NCBI RefSeq assembly: GCF_000317515.1
Contig: NC_019738.1
Coordinates: 4,304,001 to 4,368,000 of the forward strand
Direction: 5' to 3'
Length of the DNA stretch: 64,000 nt
DNA from: Allocoleopsis franciscana PCC 7113
Lineage (GTDB): Bacteria; Cyanobacteriota; Cyanobacteriia; Cyanobacteriales; Coleofasciculaceae
The position numbers and the translations under genes were made by a program. Positions 46,299-56,262 of the stretch are shown here, piece by piece. Each line of letters opens with the position of its first letter. The stretch's first letter is position 1. The notes under the pieces are model-generated. The model made no database searches. It had not been told where the DNA came from and saw only the letters and a list, made by a program, of their open reading frames with translations.

Positions 46299-48788
46299 CT
46301 ACTGTTGCATGTGTTTTTGTAACAATTGCTCAGCTCTCGGCTTGTAGCAGAGATAAAACAAGGCTTCCATATAGCGAAGGAGTGCTTCCCGATTTTCAAC
46401 AGAAGCATAATTCCAAAAGCCGTAGATTTTAGCTAAACCAAGCAGTTGTTTGGTGTGGCTTTTCCAGGTGTATTTGTCGTGAACTCGCTTAATGGAACGT
46501 TGAGAAATTTCATTCCAGTAGTTGGGTTCTTGGTCACATCGAGAAATAAATTGCAGAAGTTTTTCCGCCATTCCTGCTAGGTCAGTCGAGTTGATATGAA
46601 AACCACATTCTCCGTCCTGAATGATTTCCAACGGGCCACCAAATTGAGTCGCAAAAGTGGGTAAACCCGAAGCCATCGCTTCCAAAATTGACAAGCCGAA
46701 GGCTTCAAAGCGAGCTGGGTGGACAAAAATTCCGCCACAATCCGCGATCGCACGGTAGACTTCACCACTATCGGGTGTGGTAAAGCGCAGTCCTAACCAG
46801 CGTACTTTACCGTGGAGATTGTATTGGTCGATAAGCTGCTGGAACTTCTCAATTTCACCTCTTTCTTCTGAGTCTTTCGCCTCCTCCGGACGTACTTTAC
46901 CTGTCACGACTATCAGGTTGCAGCGCTCCTGTAAGTCTGGGCTTTGACCAAAACATTCCACCAAACCCGTGAGGTTTTTGCTGGGGTAGAGGGAAGCCAG
47001 AGCTAAGATGGGTCGCTTACTGGTGTCGTCCAGGTAACCCATGATTTGTGAATCTTCATGGGTGAAAAGTAAGGATTTAATCTGTTCAGTTTTGCTGGAA
47101 TCTCGATCTGAACTTTGGGTATGGGGGAAGAAAACACGTTCATTCACCCCAGGCGGCACTACATTAAATTTAGGGCTGAACAAATCAATGCCATCAACTA
47201 CATGATAGAGATCGGGCATTGTGAAGTACTTGTAAGACTCATACTGTCCCCACTGTTCGGGTGTCCCCACAATTTCTTGATACGTACTGGTAATGATGAA
47301 ATCAGCACCATTCATCCCAATCAAGTCAGCGGTGAATTGCAGGGAGAAATGATACTGCTCCTCCAGGTCTTTCCAGTAAAGATTACTAAAAAGATATCTC
47401 GGTTTTTCCAGGACGTGCCCAATGCTGCACTGGGTAACTTTGAAACGTCTGGCTAAGAGAAATGCAACCAAATTGCCATCGGAATAATTACCAACGATTA
47501 AGTTGGGACGCCCCTTAAATTCTGCCAGAAGTTCTTTTTCAGCCTCCTGGGCAAAGGACTCCAGGTAAGGCCAAATCTCAAACCGAGAAATTCGGTTTTG
47601 AGTCACATTTGGATTACCTTCGGGGAAGGGAACTCGCAAAATCCAGGCATTTTCGGTACCATGAATTTTCTCCAGGCGTTCGTGTGATTTCGTTCCTTCA
47701 CTATTGGGAATCAGACGTGTGAGGACAATCACTTTTGGCTGAACACCTACTACATCCAGCCCAGCTAACTTAATATCTTCTTGGAGCTGCTTTTCTAAAC
47801 TCCGAGCTTGATTGAGGACGTAAACCACTTGACTAGCGGTTAGAGGACGACCTAAGGTATCTTCTTGATTCACCCAACCGTGGATGGCAACCAGGACAAT
47901 GCGGAAGACGAGGGGAATGTGAGAAATGAAGGCATCTAATACGCCATGATCCGGCGAATCAATCAGGCGATCGAGCAATTCCAAGGTTTCCCGCACCCGA
48001 CCGGCGGTGTTACCCCATCCGGGTTCAAAGCCCAACACTTGGAGTTTGGCGCGAAACTGCTCGTAGGGTTCGTCTGCTGGACGTTCCCCCACAAAGGTTA
48101 AGGCTCGTTTGACTTGTTGAGACAACTCAGTGGTTGAGTGAATCCGCTCGTTAATCATCAACGGTGTTCCTTCATACTCTGAACGCTGTAGTATGTCAAG
48201 GAACGCCTCTAACCACTGCTGGGAAGGAACGTTATCTCGCCCTGATTTTGTATTGGCAAATAGCTGGCTTGATAGGTAACGGTGAAGAAACTCTATCCCT
48301 TTACCAATATTTCTAGGGTCGCGAATCGTGGGGAAAGACTCGTAAAAGGGACGAACATCAATTTCGAGTACGTTACTGGTAGCGACAGTCCCTTCATGTC
48401 CATTCGGAGAGTCTGATAACCCAGTTGTTTTATTGGATATAAAGCGGTCTTGTAAGTTTAGCCACGCCTCCACTGGCATCGACTCAACGCGGCTTAAGTC
48501 CGTCGGCAGCCGACAGATATCTTGAGAAGCGATTTTAGGCCGGACAATAAACCAGACGCTCTCCTTTTCCAGAATAATTTCATGGGTATAATGGATGAGT
48601 TCGCCAAGAGCAGAAGTGCGGGAAAAGTAAGCTGGTTTTTGGTAATTGTTGCAGTAGTCTTCAAAAGCTTGTAAAATTTGGTTTTTCAGGAAGTACTGAT
48701 CTCGATGATTGGCGCGTAACTGATCCAGTAACTGGCGCAAATCGGCCTTCTCGTCACCATCAAGAACAGCTCGTAACAGTTCACACAT
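46299..48788 (-). CDS. susA: Sucrose synthase
   Basis: An 829-residue enzyme of the sucrose synthase family. It reversibly makes UDP- or ADP-glucose and fructose from sucrose. The N-terminal regulatory region (MCELLRAVLDGDEKADLRQLL to about 250) is followed by the GT4 catalytic core. Visible motifs are GHEGTVATSNVLEIDVRPFYESFP, GNYSDGNLVAFLLARRFKVTQCSIGHVLEKPRY, and the nucleotide-sugar site GGIFVHPARFEAFGLSILEAMASGLPTFAT. The frame extends to 48806, but ATG 48788 has gggaggaacc before it, and the family begins there. It is transcribed away from the IS element and towards the GH65 fusion. Confidence 0.93.
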   Translation of the reverse strand: MCELLRAVLDGDEKADLRQLLDQLRANHRDQYFLKNQILQAFEDYCNNYQKPAYFSRTSALGELIHYTHEIILEKESVWFIVRPKIASQDICRLPTDLSRVESMPVEAWLNLQDRFISNKTTGLSDSPNGHEGTVATSNVLEIDVRPFYESFPTIRDPRNIGKGIEFLHRYLSSQLFANTKSGRDNVPSQQWLEAFLDILQRSEYEGTPLMINERIHSTTELSQQVKRALTFVGERPADEPYEQFRAKLQVLGFEPGWGNTAGRVRETLELLDRLIDSPDHGVLDAFISHIPLVFRIVLVAIHGWVNQEDTLGRPLTASQVVYVLNQARSLEKQLQEDIKLAGLDVVGVQPKVIVLTRLIPNSEGTKSHERLEKIHGTENAWILRVPFPEGNPNVTQNRISRFEIWPYLESFAQEAEKELLAEFKGRPNLIVGNYSDGNLVAFLLARRFKVTQCSIGHVLEKPRYLFSNLYWKDLEEQYHFSLQFTADLIGMNGADFIITSTYQEIVGTPEQWGQYESYKYFTMPDLYHVVDGIDLFSPKFNVVPPGVNERVFFPHTQSSDRDSSKTEQIKSLLFTHEDSQIMGYLDDTSKRPILALASLYPSKNLTGLVECFGQSPDLQERCNLIVVTGKVRPEEAKDSEERGEIEKFQQLIDQYNLHGKVRWLGLRFTTPDSGEVYRAIADCGGIFVHPARFEAFGLSILEAMASGLPTFATQFGGPLEIIQDGECGFHINSTDLAGMAEKLLQFISRCDQEPNYWNEISQRSIKRVHDKYTWKSHTKQLLGLAKIYGFWNYASVENREALLRYMEALFYLCYKPRAEQLLQKHMQQ

Positions 48789-48806
48789 GGTTCCTCCCTG
48801 TTGCAT

Positions 48807-49653
48807 TAGCGTAATGGATGAGAGCGACTTTTAACATAGTCCTGCTACCTCGGTTGGTTGCACAGTAAATCGACTCCCTTGGCGTGGATTTTGGGGCTTC
48901 TGGTAGAGCAGAAAAATCCTTTTCCTCTACTAGTACCCACTACCCATTATTAACAGCGCACTACTTCCCTCTTCTGGAAGAATATACAGATTGTGCGCTT
49001 CCCAACGGATACTGTGATCAGGTTCGTTTTCGGCAAAGGAATCCGCTTGCTCCCATAGGAACTGCTACCAAAATAGCTAGTGCCGTAGGTCATCACGTCC
49101 CGCTTCGCGGCAAGGGCGTGAAGCATTGGCTCTGCTGCAAAGCAGCTAGAGCTGGGTCTTGCGGCAGAAACGCCATGTCAGCGTCTGATTCCTCTTGCTC
49201 TGACGACTTATGGACAAACCCATCTTGGCATTCGTCTTGTTGTCTTTACACTAAGGCAAGGATTATCGGGTTGTAACTGCAATCAGCAGGAGCAACAGGA
49301 TGCAAGAGGCACGAACCGAAATCCGTTCGACCCACTGAACTTGTTGACTGCACCCTTGCCATAGAAGCCGTGACAAACTCCGCCCGTCTTCTATCTAGAG
49401 GTATAGACACAATCGTCGTCTAGCGTGATACTACATCCGATGCATCCCTTGAACAATTCTAGGCTGCTAAATCCGTCCTGTACCCATTCTTAGCAGAGTC
49501 TTCAAAATTCTCTTGTCAGAATAGGAACTAAGGTAACAAGCTTTCAATTTGGCATGAGCAAATTTTTGAAACTCTTGTCGGATGCTCATCTTGACCGTCC
49601 AGTGTATGCAATTTGAATAGGTCACAGCTTATACCTTTCGACTGAGCTGATCT
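48807..49653. other. Upstream region of susA with a REP-like stretch
   Basis: An 847-base noncoding spacer. It carries a palindrome-rich piece around 49098-49160 (cgtcccgcttcgcgg, then agcagctagagctgg) related to the element inside treS. An inverted repeat atagaag (49361-49367) / cttctat lies 20 bases apart. The 130-codon frame at 48884-49276 is Cys- and Ser-rich with no plausible fold and I do not call it a gene. The susA promoter must lie here. Confidence 0.5.
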
Positions 49654-51336
49654 TATATAGGGTTTGCTGTAAAAACCGGAAACCCTTAGCTATAAATAGT
49701 TTGAGCGGTCTTGAAAGTTGTTCAGCTCCCAGGAAATCTGGTAGAATCCCACAAAATCCTTGTACCAAGAGCAGGGAAAATGTACAGAAAAGCTTCCTCA
49801 AGCCCGACCCCACCGGAAAACTTTGAGCTGCCCTTTGAGGGAAAGTTATCACAAGATAACCGTTGGGTAATCATGGCAAATCTGATACCCTGGGATGAAT
49901 TTGAAGAGGAATACGCCAAAATTTTTTCTATTGATATGGGGGCACCTGCGCTGCCATTTCGGATGGCATTGGGTTCATTAATAATCAAAGAAAGATTAGG
50001 AATAAGCGATCGGGAAACAGTAGAACAAATAAAAGAAAACCCTTACTTACAATACTTTATAGGGAGAAAGCATTACAGCAACGAAGCCCCTTATGATGCC
50101 TCACTTTTGGTAAGATTTAGAGAAAGGATAAATGTTGATTTAGTAAATCAAATAAATCAAAGAATGGTAAAGAAGATTCAGGAAGAAACAGAGGAGGAAT
50201 CTAAAAAAAAAGCTCACTCTCAGAAAGGCAAGAAACAAGAGAAAGCCCGAATCAAGGGAAATTAATTCTGGATGCTACCTGTGCGCCAGGAGATATCAGC
50301 TATCCCAATGACTTGGGTCTATTAAATCAAGCCAGAGTCAAAACGGAAAAGATAATAGATACTCTCTATAAGCCCCTAAAAGGGAGACTAAAGAAAAAGC
50401 CAAAAACTTATAGAAACCTCGCTCGGAAAGATTACTTGAAAGTCGCCAAAAAACGGAGATCGTCAAGAAAAGAGAGAAGAAAAGCTATAAAAAAACAACT
50501 GAAATATATAAAAAGAAATTTATCACACATTGACCAGCTCCTTCAGACAGGAGAAGCACTTGAGGGTTTGAGCATCTCTCAATATAAGAGCTTGCTGGTG
50601 GTGGCGGAAGTTTACCGTCAACAGCAATGGATGTATGAGAATAAAGCCCAGAGAATTGACGACAGAATAGTCAGTTTAAGTCAGCCCCATATCCGTCCAA
50701 TTGTGAGAGGAAAAGCCGGAAAACCTGTAGAATTTGGAGCTAAACTAGCAGCAAGCGTCAGAGATGGATATGTCTTTTTAGACCGTATAAGCTGGGATAA
50801 CTTTAATGAAGCCGGAGACTTAAAAGCCCAAATAGAAGCATTTAAACAGCACACAGGAGTCTATCCCGAATCAGTACATGTAGATAGAATTTATCGAAAT
50901 CGCGAGAATCGAGCATTCTGTAAAGAAAGAGGGATTAGAATAAGTGGCCCCCCCTTAGGCAGACCTCCAGCTAATGTCAGCTCAGACAAAAAGAAACAAG
51001 CCTTAGACGACGAGAAGGTTCGCAATGCTATTGAAGGAAAATTTGGCATCTCAAAGCGAAGATTTAGCTTGAATCGCGTCATGGCTAAACTGCCTCATAC
51101 TTCTCAAACGGCTATTGCTATCACTTTTTTAGTCATGAATCTTTCCACCCTGCTACGGCAGTTTTTTTGTCTTTTTTTGTGCAATACACAACATCACGCC
51201 TTTTTTCTCGATAACTATTAATTCGGCTTATGCTTGTGGGAATTAACAACAACAAAAGCTCATTATTATTCCAGGATTAAATAACTGATTAATCCATCGG
51301 TTGTTTTTCGCCGACTTATTCAGCAAGCCCTATATA
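49654..51336 (+). mobile_element. IS5-like insertion sequence with TATATA direct repeats
   Basis: The element from 49660 to 51330 (1671 bp) is bounded by inverted ends: gggtttgctg (49660-49669) and, on the right, cagcaagccc (51321-51330), whose complement is gggcttgctg. The flanks are TATATA (49654-49659) and tatata (51331-51336), a possible 6-base target duplication, though the palindromic sequence makes this ambiguous. Inside is one transposase gene with a frameshift. The element lies between susA and map, in a repeat-rich spacer. Confidence 0.8.
49780..51221 (+). pseudogene. IS5-family transposase, split by a frameshift
   Basis: The first reading frame from ATG 49780 runs to a stop at 50263-50265 and carries a DUF772/InsH-type N-terminal region (LPFRMALGSLIIKERLGISDRETVEQ, IGRKHYSNEAPYDASLLVRFRERI). 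The protein continues in the -1 frame: GKLILDATCAPGDISYPNDLGLLNQARVK, LAASVRDGYVFLDRISWDNF (DDE region) and IEGKFGISKRRFSLNRVMAK near the C-terminus (DDE_Tnp_1). A run of nine A (50203-50211) could allow -1 slippage, and a lost A near 50259-50261 would explain the break equally well. The lysine-rich frame reads naturally up to that point, so a deletion is favoured. I treat it as a damaged copy. Confidence 0.75.
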
Positions 51337-51772
51337 GCAAAAGGCAAAAGGCAGAAGGCAGAAGGCAGAAGGTTTATGACTCGTACGTGGTCGTTTCAGC
51401 CCTTCAATCTGTCCTAACCTTTATGGTGACAGCTATAAGAGCTCACCACAGTTAAGAGTTCACTGAAGTCAAGAAATCTCATCCAATTCCATCCATTGCT
51501 CCGGATAGTGGTAACAACCCAGGAATAGTGAAATGGTAGATGCACCCTGTAATTCTCCCTCCGACCCCAAGGTTGGAGGCTTTTTCTTTGGTAGCTTCAG
51601 AATTCGCCACCTTTTTAGCCAATAGCCAATTGCTCGGTGATTGGATTGTATTGAACAGACAAAGGGTCACTACGCTTTGTACACACATAAACCCAATCAC
51701 AAAAAGCCTAATTTCCCCAGCGACTCAATTGGCTCAGTGCCTCTGGACACATCCTATTACTTCTAGTATGAC
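51337..51772. repeat. Heptamer repeats and spacer before map
   Basis: A run of ggcagaa units (about 51341-51372) is followed by about 150 bases of unremarkable sequence and then a candidate small RNA locus. Similar heptamers, in the other orientation, are at 42626. Confidence 0.55.
51515..51585 (+). ncRNA. Candidate small RNA locus B (shared motif plus terminator)
   Basis: Second copy of tggtagatgcaccctgtaat (51534-51553). It is followed by a 9-bp stem cctccgacc (51558-51566) / ggttggagg (51571-51579), loop ccaa, and a T-run from 51581. The hairpin differs in sequence from that of copy A, but position and role are the same. The preceding bases (caggaatagtgaaa) align partly with copy A (cagtaataaagaag). 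Confidence 0.35.
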
Positions 51773-52603
51773 CTAGATTTTCGTTCGATCCGTTAAGATT
51801 TCGTAGCCATCCTCGGTCACTAAGACCGTATGCTCAAACTGAGCAGACAGAGAATTGTCCAGGGTGACGGCTGTCCAACGGTCAGATAAAATGCGGGTGA
51901 ACTTGGAGCCAGCATTTAAAATCGGCTCAATTGCTAACGTCATTCCCGCTTTGAGCTTAACATTCGGTAGTTCACGGGTACGGTAATTAAAGACGGCAGG
52001 CTCTTCGTGTAGATTTCGCCCGACGCCGTGACCGGTAAAGTCTTCTACTACATTAAATCCATGAGCTTTCACATGGTCTTCAATCGCCCCTGCAATGTCG
52101 AGTAAGTAAGCTCCAGCTTTAACTTGTTCAATTCCCTTATAAAGCGTTTCTTCTGCCACCCGAATTAATTGAGCCGCTTCGGGCGTGACTTCACCAATCG
52201 CTAGGGTAATGCAAGAGTCACCATGAAAGCCTTGGTAGTAAGCACCCGTGTCTACTTTCAGGACATCTCCGGTATGAATGACCTTCTTGCGATTGGGAAT
52301 ACCATGTACCACTTCGTTGTTAATACTGGAGCAGATAGAAGCCGGAAACCCATGATATCCTTTGAAGCTCGGTGTTGCCCCCATTTCTCGGATGCGCTTT
52401 TCCGCATAGGCATCCAAATCAGCGGTGGTCATTCCCGGTTCCACCCTCTGAGAAATTTCTTGGAGTACCGTTGCCACAATTTTAGCGGCCTGTCGCATGA
52501 TTTCAATTTCATGATCAGACTTGATTTCTATACCCCGGCGTTTTTTCTTAGGGGTGGGAGGGGTGGAAGATTTGAACAGCAAATTGCTAAAAATTTTCTT
52601 CAT
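51773..52603 (-). CDS. map: Methionine aminopeptidase, type I
   Basis: A 276-residue M24A enzyme that removes the N-terminal methionine from nascent proteins. An N-terminal extension of about 25 residues with Lys/Pro-rich sequence ([18 protein letters not shown]) precedes the pita-bread core. The metal ligands are visible in [15 protein letters not shown] (two Asp), [15 protein letters not shown] (His), AIEPILNAG (Glu) and [12 protein letters not shown] (Glu). The lid region [22 protein letters not shown] is conserved. It is transcribed away from the cupredoxin gene. Confidence 0.96.
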   Translation of the reverse strand: MKKIFSNLLFKSSTPPTPKKKRRGIEIKSDHEIEIMRQAAKIVATVLQEISQRVEPGMTTADLDAYAEKRIREMGATPSFKGYHGFPASICSSINNEVVHGIPNRKKVIHTGDVLKVDTGAYYQGFHGDSCITLAIGEVTPEAAQLIRVAEETLYKGIEQVKAGAYLLDIAGAIEDHVKAHGFNVVEDFTGHGVGRNLHEEPAVFNYRTRELPNVKLKAGMTLAIEPILNAGSKFTRILSDRWTAVTLDNSLSAQFEHTVLVTEDGYEILTDRTKI

Positions 52604-52746
52604 GCGACTGAAAGATGGCTGAGGTGTGAACTTAGGTGGCTTCTATCTTTTAAGGTAGCTTAACATTGCTGCAATCCAACCCCTTTGCCTCTGTGTATGA
52701 AGCGAGGACGGATTGAACTAGCACATCAACCGGGCGGGGTGATGCC

Positions 52747-53229
52747 TTACTGGGCGGAAATGGTTATCAACCCAGTCATCCCAGCTTCTGTATGTCCGGG
52801 GATGGGGCAACGCAAGGAATATTGTCCCGGTTTCATGGGGACAAATACCCACTCAGCTTCCCCTCCGGGTTTTAGTTCCAGTTCGTGAATTGCCCCTTTA
52901 ATTTCAACTTTGCCGGCTTCAACTTTTTGAGTCCAGCTACTATCGGCAAAGTCTTTAGCGGTGAAGTAGTGTTTTTGGGGGCTAGGATTATCGAGTATGA
53001 GTTTGTAACGCTGACCGACGACAAACTGCAAGTTATTCGGGAAAAATTTTAACTCGTTTGCACTGTTGCCTAAGCTAACTTTAACTTCTGTAACCTGGGG
53101 TGCGGCAAGGGCTAGCGGTGTGGAGAGAACTCCCCAACCGAGAATGACGCTTAGGAGTATCGAGAAATATCGACTGAGGTATTGGCGGCGGAAATAGTTA
53201 CTGATGGAGACAGCAAACTGGAGCATCAT
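52747..53229 (-). CDS. Secreted cupredoxin (plastocyanin-like) protein
   Basis: A 160-residue protein with a membrane-type signal (FSILLSVILGWGVLSTPLALA) ending near residue 43, so it is lumenal or periplasmic. The body has the cupredoxin pattern, with type 1 copper ligands H87 (QKHYF), C141 and H146 (RCPIPGHTEAGM) and M151. The strand FFPNNLQFVVGQRYKLILDNPSPQKHYF corresponds to the first copper-binding block. It differs from PetE in loop lengths. It may be an electron carrier or copper protein of unknown partner. Tandem Met at the start leaves the exact start open by one codon. Confidence 0.85.
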   Translation of the reverse strand: MMLQFAVSISNYFRRQYLSRYFSILLSVILGWGVLSTPLALAAPQVTEVKVSLGNSANELKFFPNNLQFVVGQRYKLILDNPSPQKHYFTAKDFADSSWTQKVEAGKVEIKGAIHELELKPGGEAEWVFVPMKPGQYSLRCPIPGHTEAGMTGLITISAQ

Positions 53230-53306
53230 CTAAAAATCAATTCTTTCCAAGATTGTAGGGGGGTTGGGCATCAGTGATATTGAACGGTTGGCGTTGGAAT
53301 AGTAGA

Positions 53307-53354
53307 TTTTTTTTAACGCAGAGGCCGCAAAGGGTTACGCAGAGGGGCGCAGAG
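53307..53354 (+). repeat. AACGCAGAGG-type interspersed repeat, copy B
   Basis: tttttttaacgcagagg, then a short spacer, then ggcgcagag. It lies between the cupredoxin and M16 peptidase genes. Confidence 0.7.
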
Positions 53355-53439
53355 TTTTTACACTCCAATTGCAGTAATAGAGCTCGCTTCCCCAGTCTCC
53401 CCCTCTTTTTACCTGGTGGGAAACTGTCACCGTCTTGCA

Positions 53440-56262
53440 CTAGTTTTTGGAGGCTGACACTGAAGGGCCGGCAGTTACCACCACTAGATTGGCTGGATGA
53501 AGTAAGTCTTTAGCTGCCTGATTGACTTGCTCTACCGTAACGGCTTCGATTTTACTGACGAAGTTGCGAAGTTCTGATGACCCTAAACCATATACTTCGT
53601 TATTTAAAATTGTCTGCGCTAAACTGCTTGGATCGGCAAGACCTACTGGATACTCGCTGGCAATCGAACGTTTGGCTGTGGCAACTTCACTAGGGGTAAC
53701 ACCTTTTTCTTGGATTTGTTGGAGCAGCGTGATGGTACTGGCGATCGCTTTTTGGGCGTCTTCGGGAGCGGTTTGCATTTGAATCAAAAAGGGGCCTTGA
53801 TGGAGTCCGGCTTGGAAGTAGCTGTAAATCCCGTAAGTTAGCCCTTGGCGATCGCGAATTTCTGTACCCAATCGACTCGATAAAGTATCGCCCCCTACAA
53901 TCTGATTCAACACCAAGGCGGCATAGTAACGCGGGTCTTGTCGGTCAATTCCTCGATAACCCAACAAGGTGACTGACTGAGTCTTCCCTGGTAGCACGGG
54001 GTTCAGTTCCACCTTGGTTTTGGGTAGGGGTACTTGTGGATAATTGGCAACGGGGGATTGACCGCTATCTTGCCAAGAAGAGAGTTGGCTTTCCAGCAGC
54101 GATCGCACTTTGGCTGGGTCAAAGTTACCCACGAGGCTCAATACTGTCGTATCTGGGCGATAGTGCTTCTGATAAAAATCCACCACATCCTCACGAGTAA
54201 TCCCCTTCAAGCTCTCCTCGGTGGGAAAAGCGTGGAAAGGATGATTCTCTGGGTAAACGGTCTGTTGGAATGTGCGAATGGCTACTTGTGATGGCGTATC
54301 TAGCTTAACCTTCAGCTCCGTTAGCATTTGTTGGCGGGTCAATTCCAATTGCTCGGAGGGAAATGTTGCATTTTGCACCACATCCGCAAAGCTTTGAATC
54401 AAGATGGGTAAATCGGCGGCTAAACTGTTTCCCTCAATATTCACCCCTTCTCGGTTCGCCCCAAAGCCCAAACTCGCGCCTCGCTCTTCCAAGACTTTGG
54501 CAATCTCCAAGGCATCTCGCGATTTTGTCCCATTCATCAAATTATCGGCGGTTAGGCTTGCCAAACCCGCTTTCGCTTGATCATCAAACTCTGTACCCGC
54601 ACGCATATAGCCACTTAGAGTCACCGTTGGTGTACTGCGATCGGGTAACAGCAACACTCGCATCCCATTGGTTAACCGTATCTCTTCCGGTAACGCCTGA
54701 GTTGTTGGTGTCGCTGATGAGTCTACCGGAGGTAGGTATTTCGCCACCTCAGCCGGGTCTACAGGAGAGCCATCGCTGAAGTTTTCACTGGTTTTCCCCG
54801 CATCCGCCGATCCTTGATTAGCCTGCTCATCCAGTTGAGTCGGTTCAAAAAAGCCCACGGTTCTATTTTCCGGCGTCAAGTAAGTTTGAGCCACGCGCTG
54901 CACCTGGGCAGCACTCACTTTCTGAACAGCGGTCAGATAGCGGTCTGTATAACGATAATCACCCCCCGATAGTTCGTCATACCCCAGTTGCATCGCTTGG
55001 CTGGTGATATCGCGGTTCTCTAAAATGACCTTGGCAGTGAGTTGGGTTTTGGCTCGCTTCAGTTCCTCCTCGGTAACGCCCTTGTCCCTCAACTGAGCTA
55101 ACTCTGAAGCCAAAACTTGGTCAATTTTTTCTAGCTTTTGACCGGGAGCAGCGGTAGCCATCAGCTCATACCAGCCTGCTCCAATCAAGTTAGCCGCACC
55201 TCCTGACAAATCGCTAGCAATGCCGGATTCTACCAAAGCTTGGGTTAGGCGAGAATTGCGTCCACCTGTCAAGATATAGTCCATCACATCCAGCGCGGGT
55301 ACATCTGGATGATTGGCGGCGGGTAACGGATACACTTGTTGCAGGAAACTGGCGCTACCCGCTTCTCGCAGGACAATTGGATTTTGGCTGTTGGATTTTG
55401 GTTTTTGGATGGGAGAAACAGAAGTTTTCTGATCTAGAGTGGCTGATGAGTTTCCTGGGACTTTGCCAAAAGTCTCTTGAACGGCTGCCAGGGTTGGTTC
55501 TGTTTGGAAATCGCCTACGATAATTAACGTGGCATTCGCAGGGTTGTAGTACTTACGGTAGTAGTCCCGTACCTGTTCAACGGTAAATTTCTGTACATCT
55601 GCCTTGGTACCCCCAACCGGTAAACCGTAAGGTTGGTTCGGAAACGCCGCACGCATCACGGCGCGGCTGAGACGGTAGCTAGGGCTGTTTTCGTACCCCT
55701 GCAACTCAGAAATGACGACACGCTTTTCTTTTTCGAGTTGCTGCGGTTCAATCAGGGAGTTCTGCATCCGGTCTGATTCGAGCACCAACAAGGCTTTGAG
55801 TTTTTCCCGCTCGACAGTGCCGAAGTAAGCCGTCTGATCGTAGCTGGTGAAGGCGTTGGAGGCACTGCCTAAGGCACTGAAAAGACGACCAAATTGAATG
55901 GGACGCTCTTTGGTGCCTTTGAACATCATGTGTTCTAATTGATGGGCAATTCCATTGACTCCAGGCGCTTCGTTCCGAGAACCAATTTTGTACCATACCT
56001 GTACTGTGACTACGGGTGCTGTATGGACTTCCTTGGTGAGAACAGTCATGCCATTGTCCAGGACTGTTTTACGAACATCTTGAGTGAGGGTAAAGGCTTG
56101 AGGTTCAGTGCTGGTAGCTGAAGGTGATGTTGTTGGGCGCTGGGACACTAAAACCTCTGAGGGAGCTGAAGTGGCTTTCGTCGTGAATACCACTGCACTC
56201 AAGCAGAGACTGAAAAGCAAAATGAGAAGACTGCGGCGACGAGCATTAGACCGGAAATACAT
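53440..56262 (-). CDS. M16 family zinc peptidase, fused two-domain form
   Basis: About 940 residues with an N-terminal signal or anchor (SLLILLFSLCLSAVVFTTKA). Two M16 halves follow: the N-terminal half has the inverted zinc motif HQLEH (in GIAHQLEHMMFKG) and the third-ligand region KEKRVVISELQGYENSP, while the C-terminal half (after about residue 510) lacks HxxEH and should be inactive but needed for folding. Such fused M16 proteins are common in cyanobacteria and act on peptides in the periplasm or thylakoid lumen. The frame opens with TTG 56289; ATG 56262 gives the more normal start. A Ser/Asp/Gly-rich linker at about 490-510 joins the halves. Confidence 0.92.
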   Translation of the reverse strand: MYFRSNARRRSLLILLFSLCLSAVVFTTKATSAPSEVLVSQRPTTSPSATSTEPQAFTLTQDVRKTVLDNGMTVLTKEVHTAPVVTVQVWYKIGSRNEAPGVNGIAHQLEHMMFKGTKERPIQFGRLFSALGSASNAFTSYDQTAYFGTVEREKLKALLVLESDRMQNSLIEPQQLEKEKRVVISELQGYENSPSYRLSRAVMRAAFPNQPYGLPVGGTKADVQKFTVEQVRDYYRKYYNPANATLIIVGDFQTEPTLAAVQETFGKVPGNSSATLDQKTSVSPIQKPKSNSQNPIVLREAGSASFLQQVYPLPAANHPDVPALDVMDYILTGGRNSRLTQALVESGIASDLSGGAANLIGAGWYELMATAAPGQKLEKIDQVLASELAQLRDKGVTEEELKRAKTQLTAKVILENRDITSQAMQLGYDELSGGDYRYTDRYLTAVQKVSAAQVQRVAQTYLTPENRTVGFFEPTQLDEQANQGSADAGKTSENFSDGSPVDPAEVAKYLPPVDSSATPTTQALPEEIRLTNGMRVLLLPDRSTPTVTLSGYMRAGTEFDDQAKAGLASLTADNLMNGTKSRDALEIAKVLEERGASLGFGANREGVNIEGNSLAADLPILIQSFADVVQNATFPSEQLELTRQQMLTELKVKLDTPSQVAIRTFQQTVYPENHPFHAFPTEESLKGITREDVVDFYQKHYRPDTTVLSLVGNFDPAKVRSLLESQLSSWQDSGQSPVANYPQVPLPKTKVELNPVLPGKTQSVTLLGYRGIDRQDPRYYAALVLNQIVGGDTLSSRLGTEIRDRQGLTYGIYSYFQAGLHQGPFLIQMQTAPEDAQKAIASTITLLQQIQEKGVTPSEVATAKRSIASEYPVGLADPSSLAQTILNNEVYGLGSSELRNFVSKIEAVTVEQVNQAAKDLLHPANLVVVTAGPSVSASKN

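Noticed and set aside
48884-49276. 130-codon frame upstream of susA
   Set aside because: Composition is Cys/Ser-rich and low in fold pattern, and it overlaps a palindromic repeat; judged fortuitous.
49780-50265. First transposase frame as a complete, functional short protein
   Set aside because: It lacks the DDE part, which continues in the next frame; the two belong to one gene.
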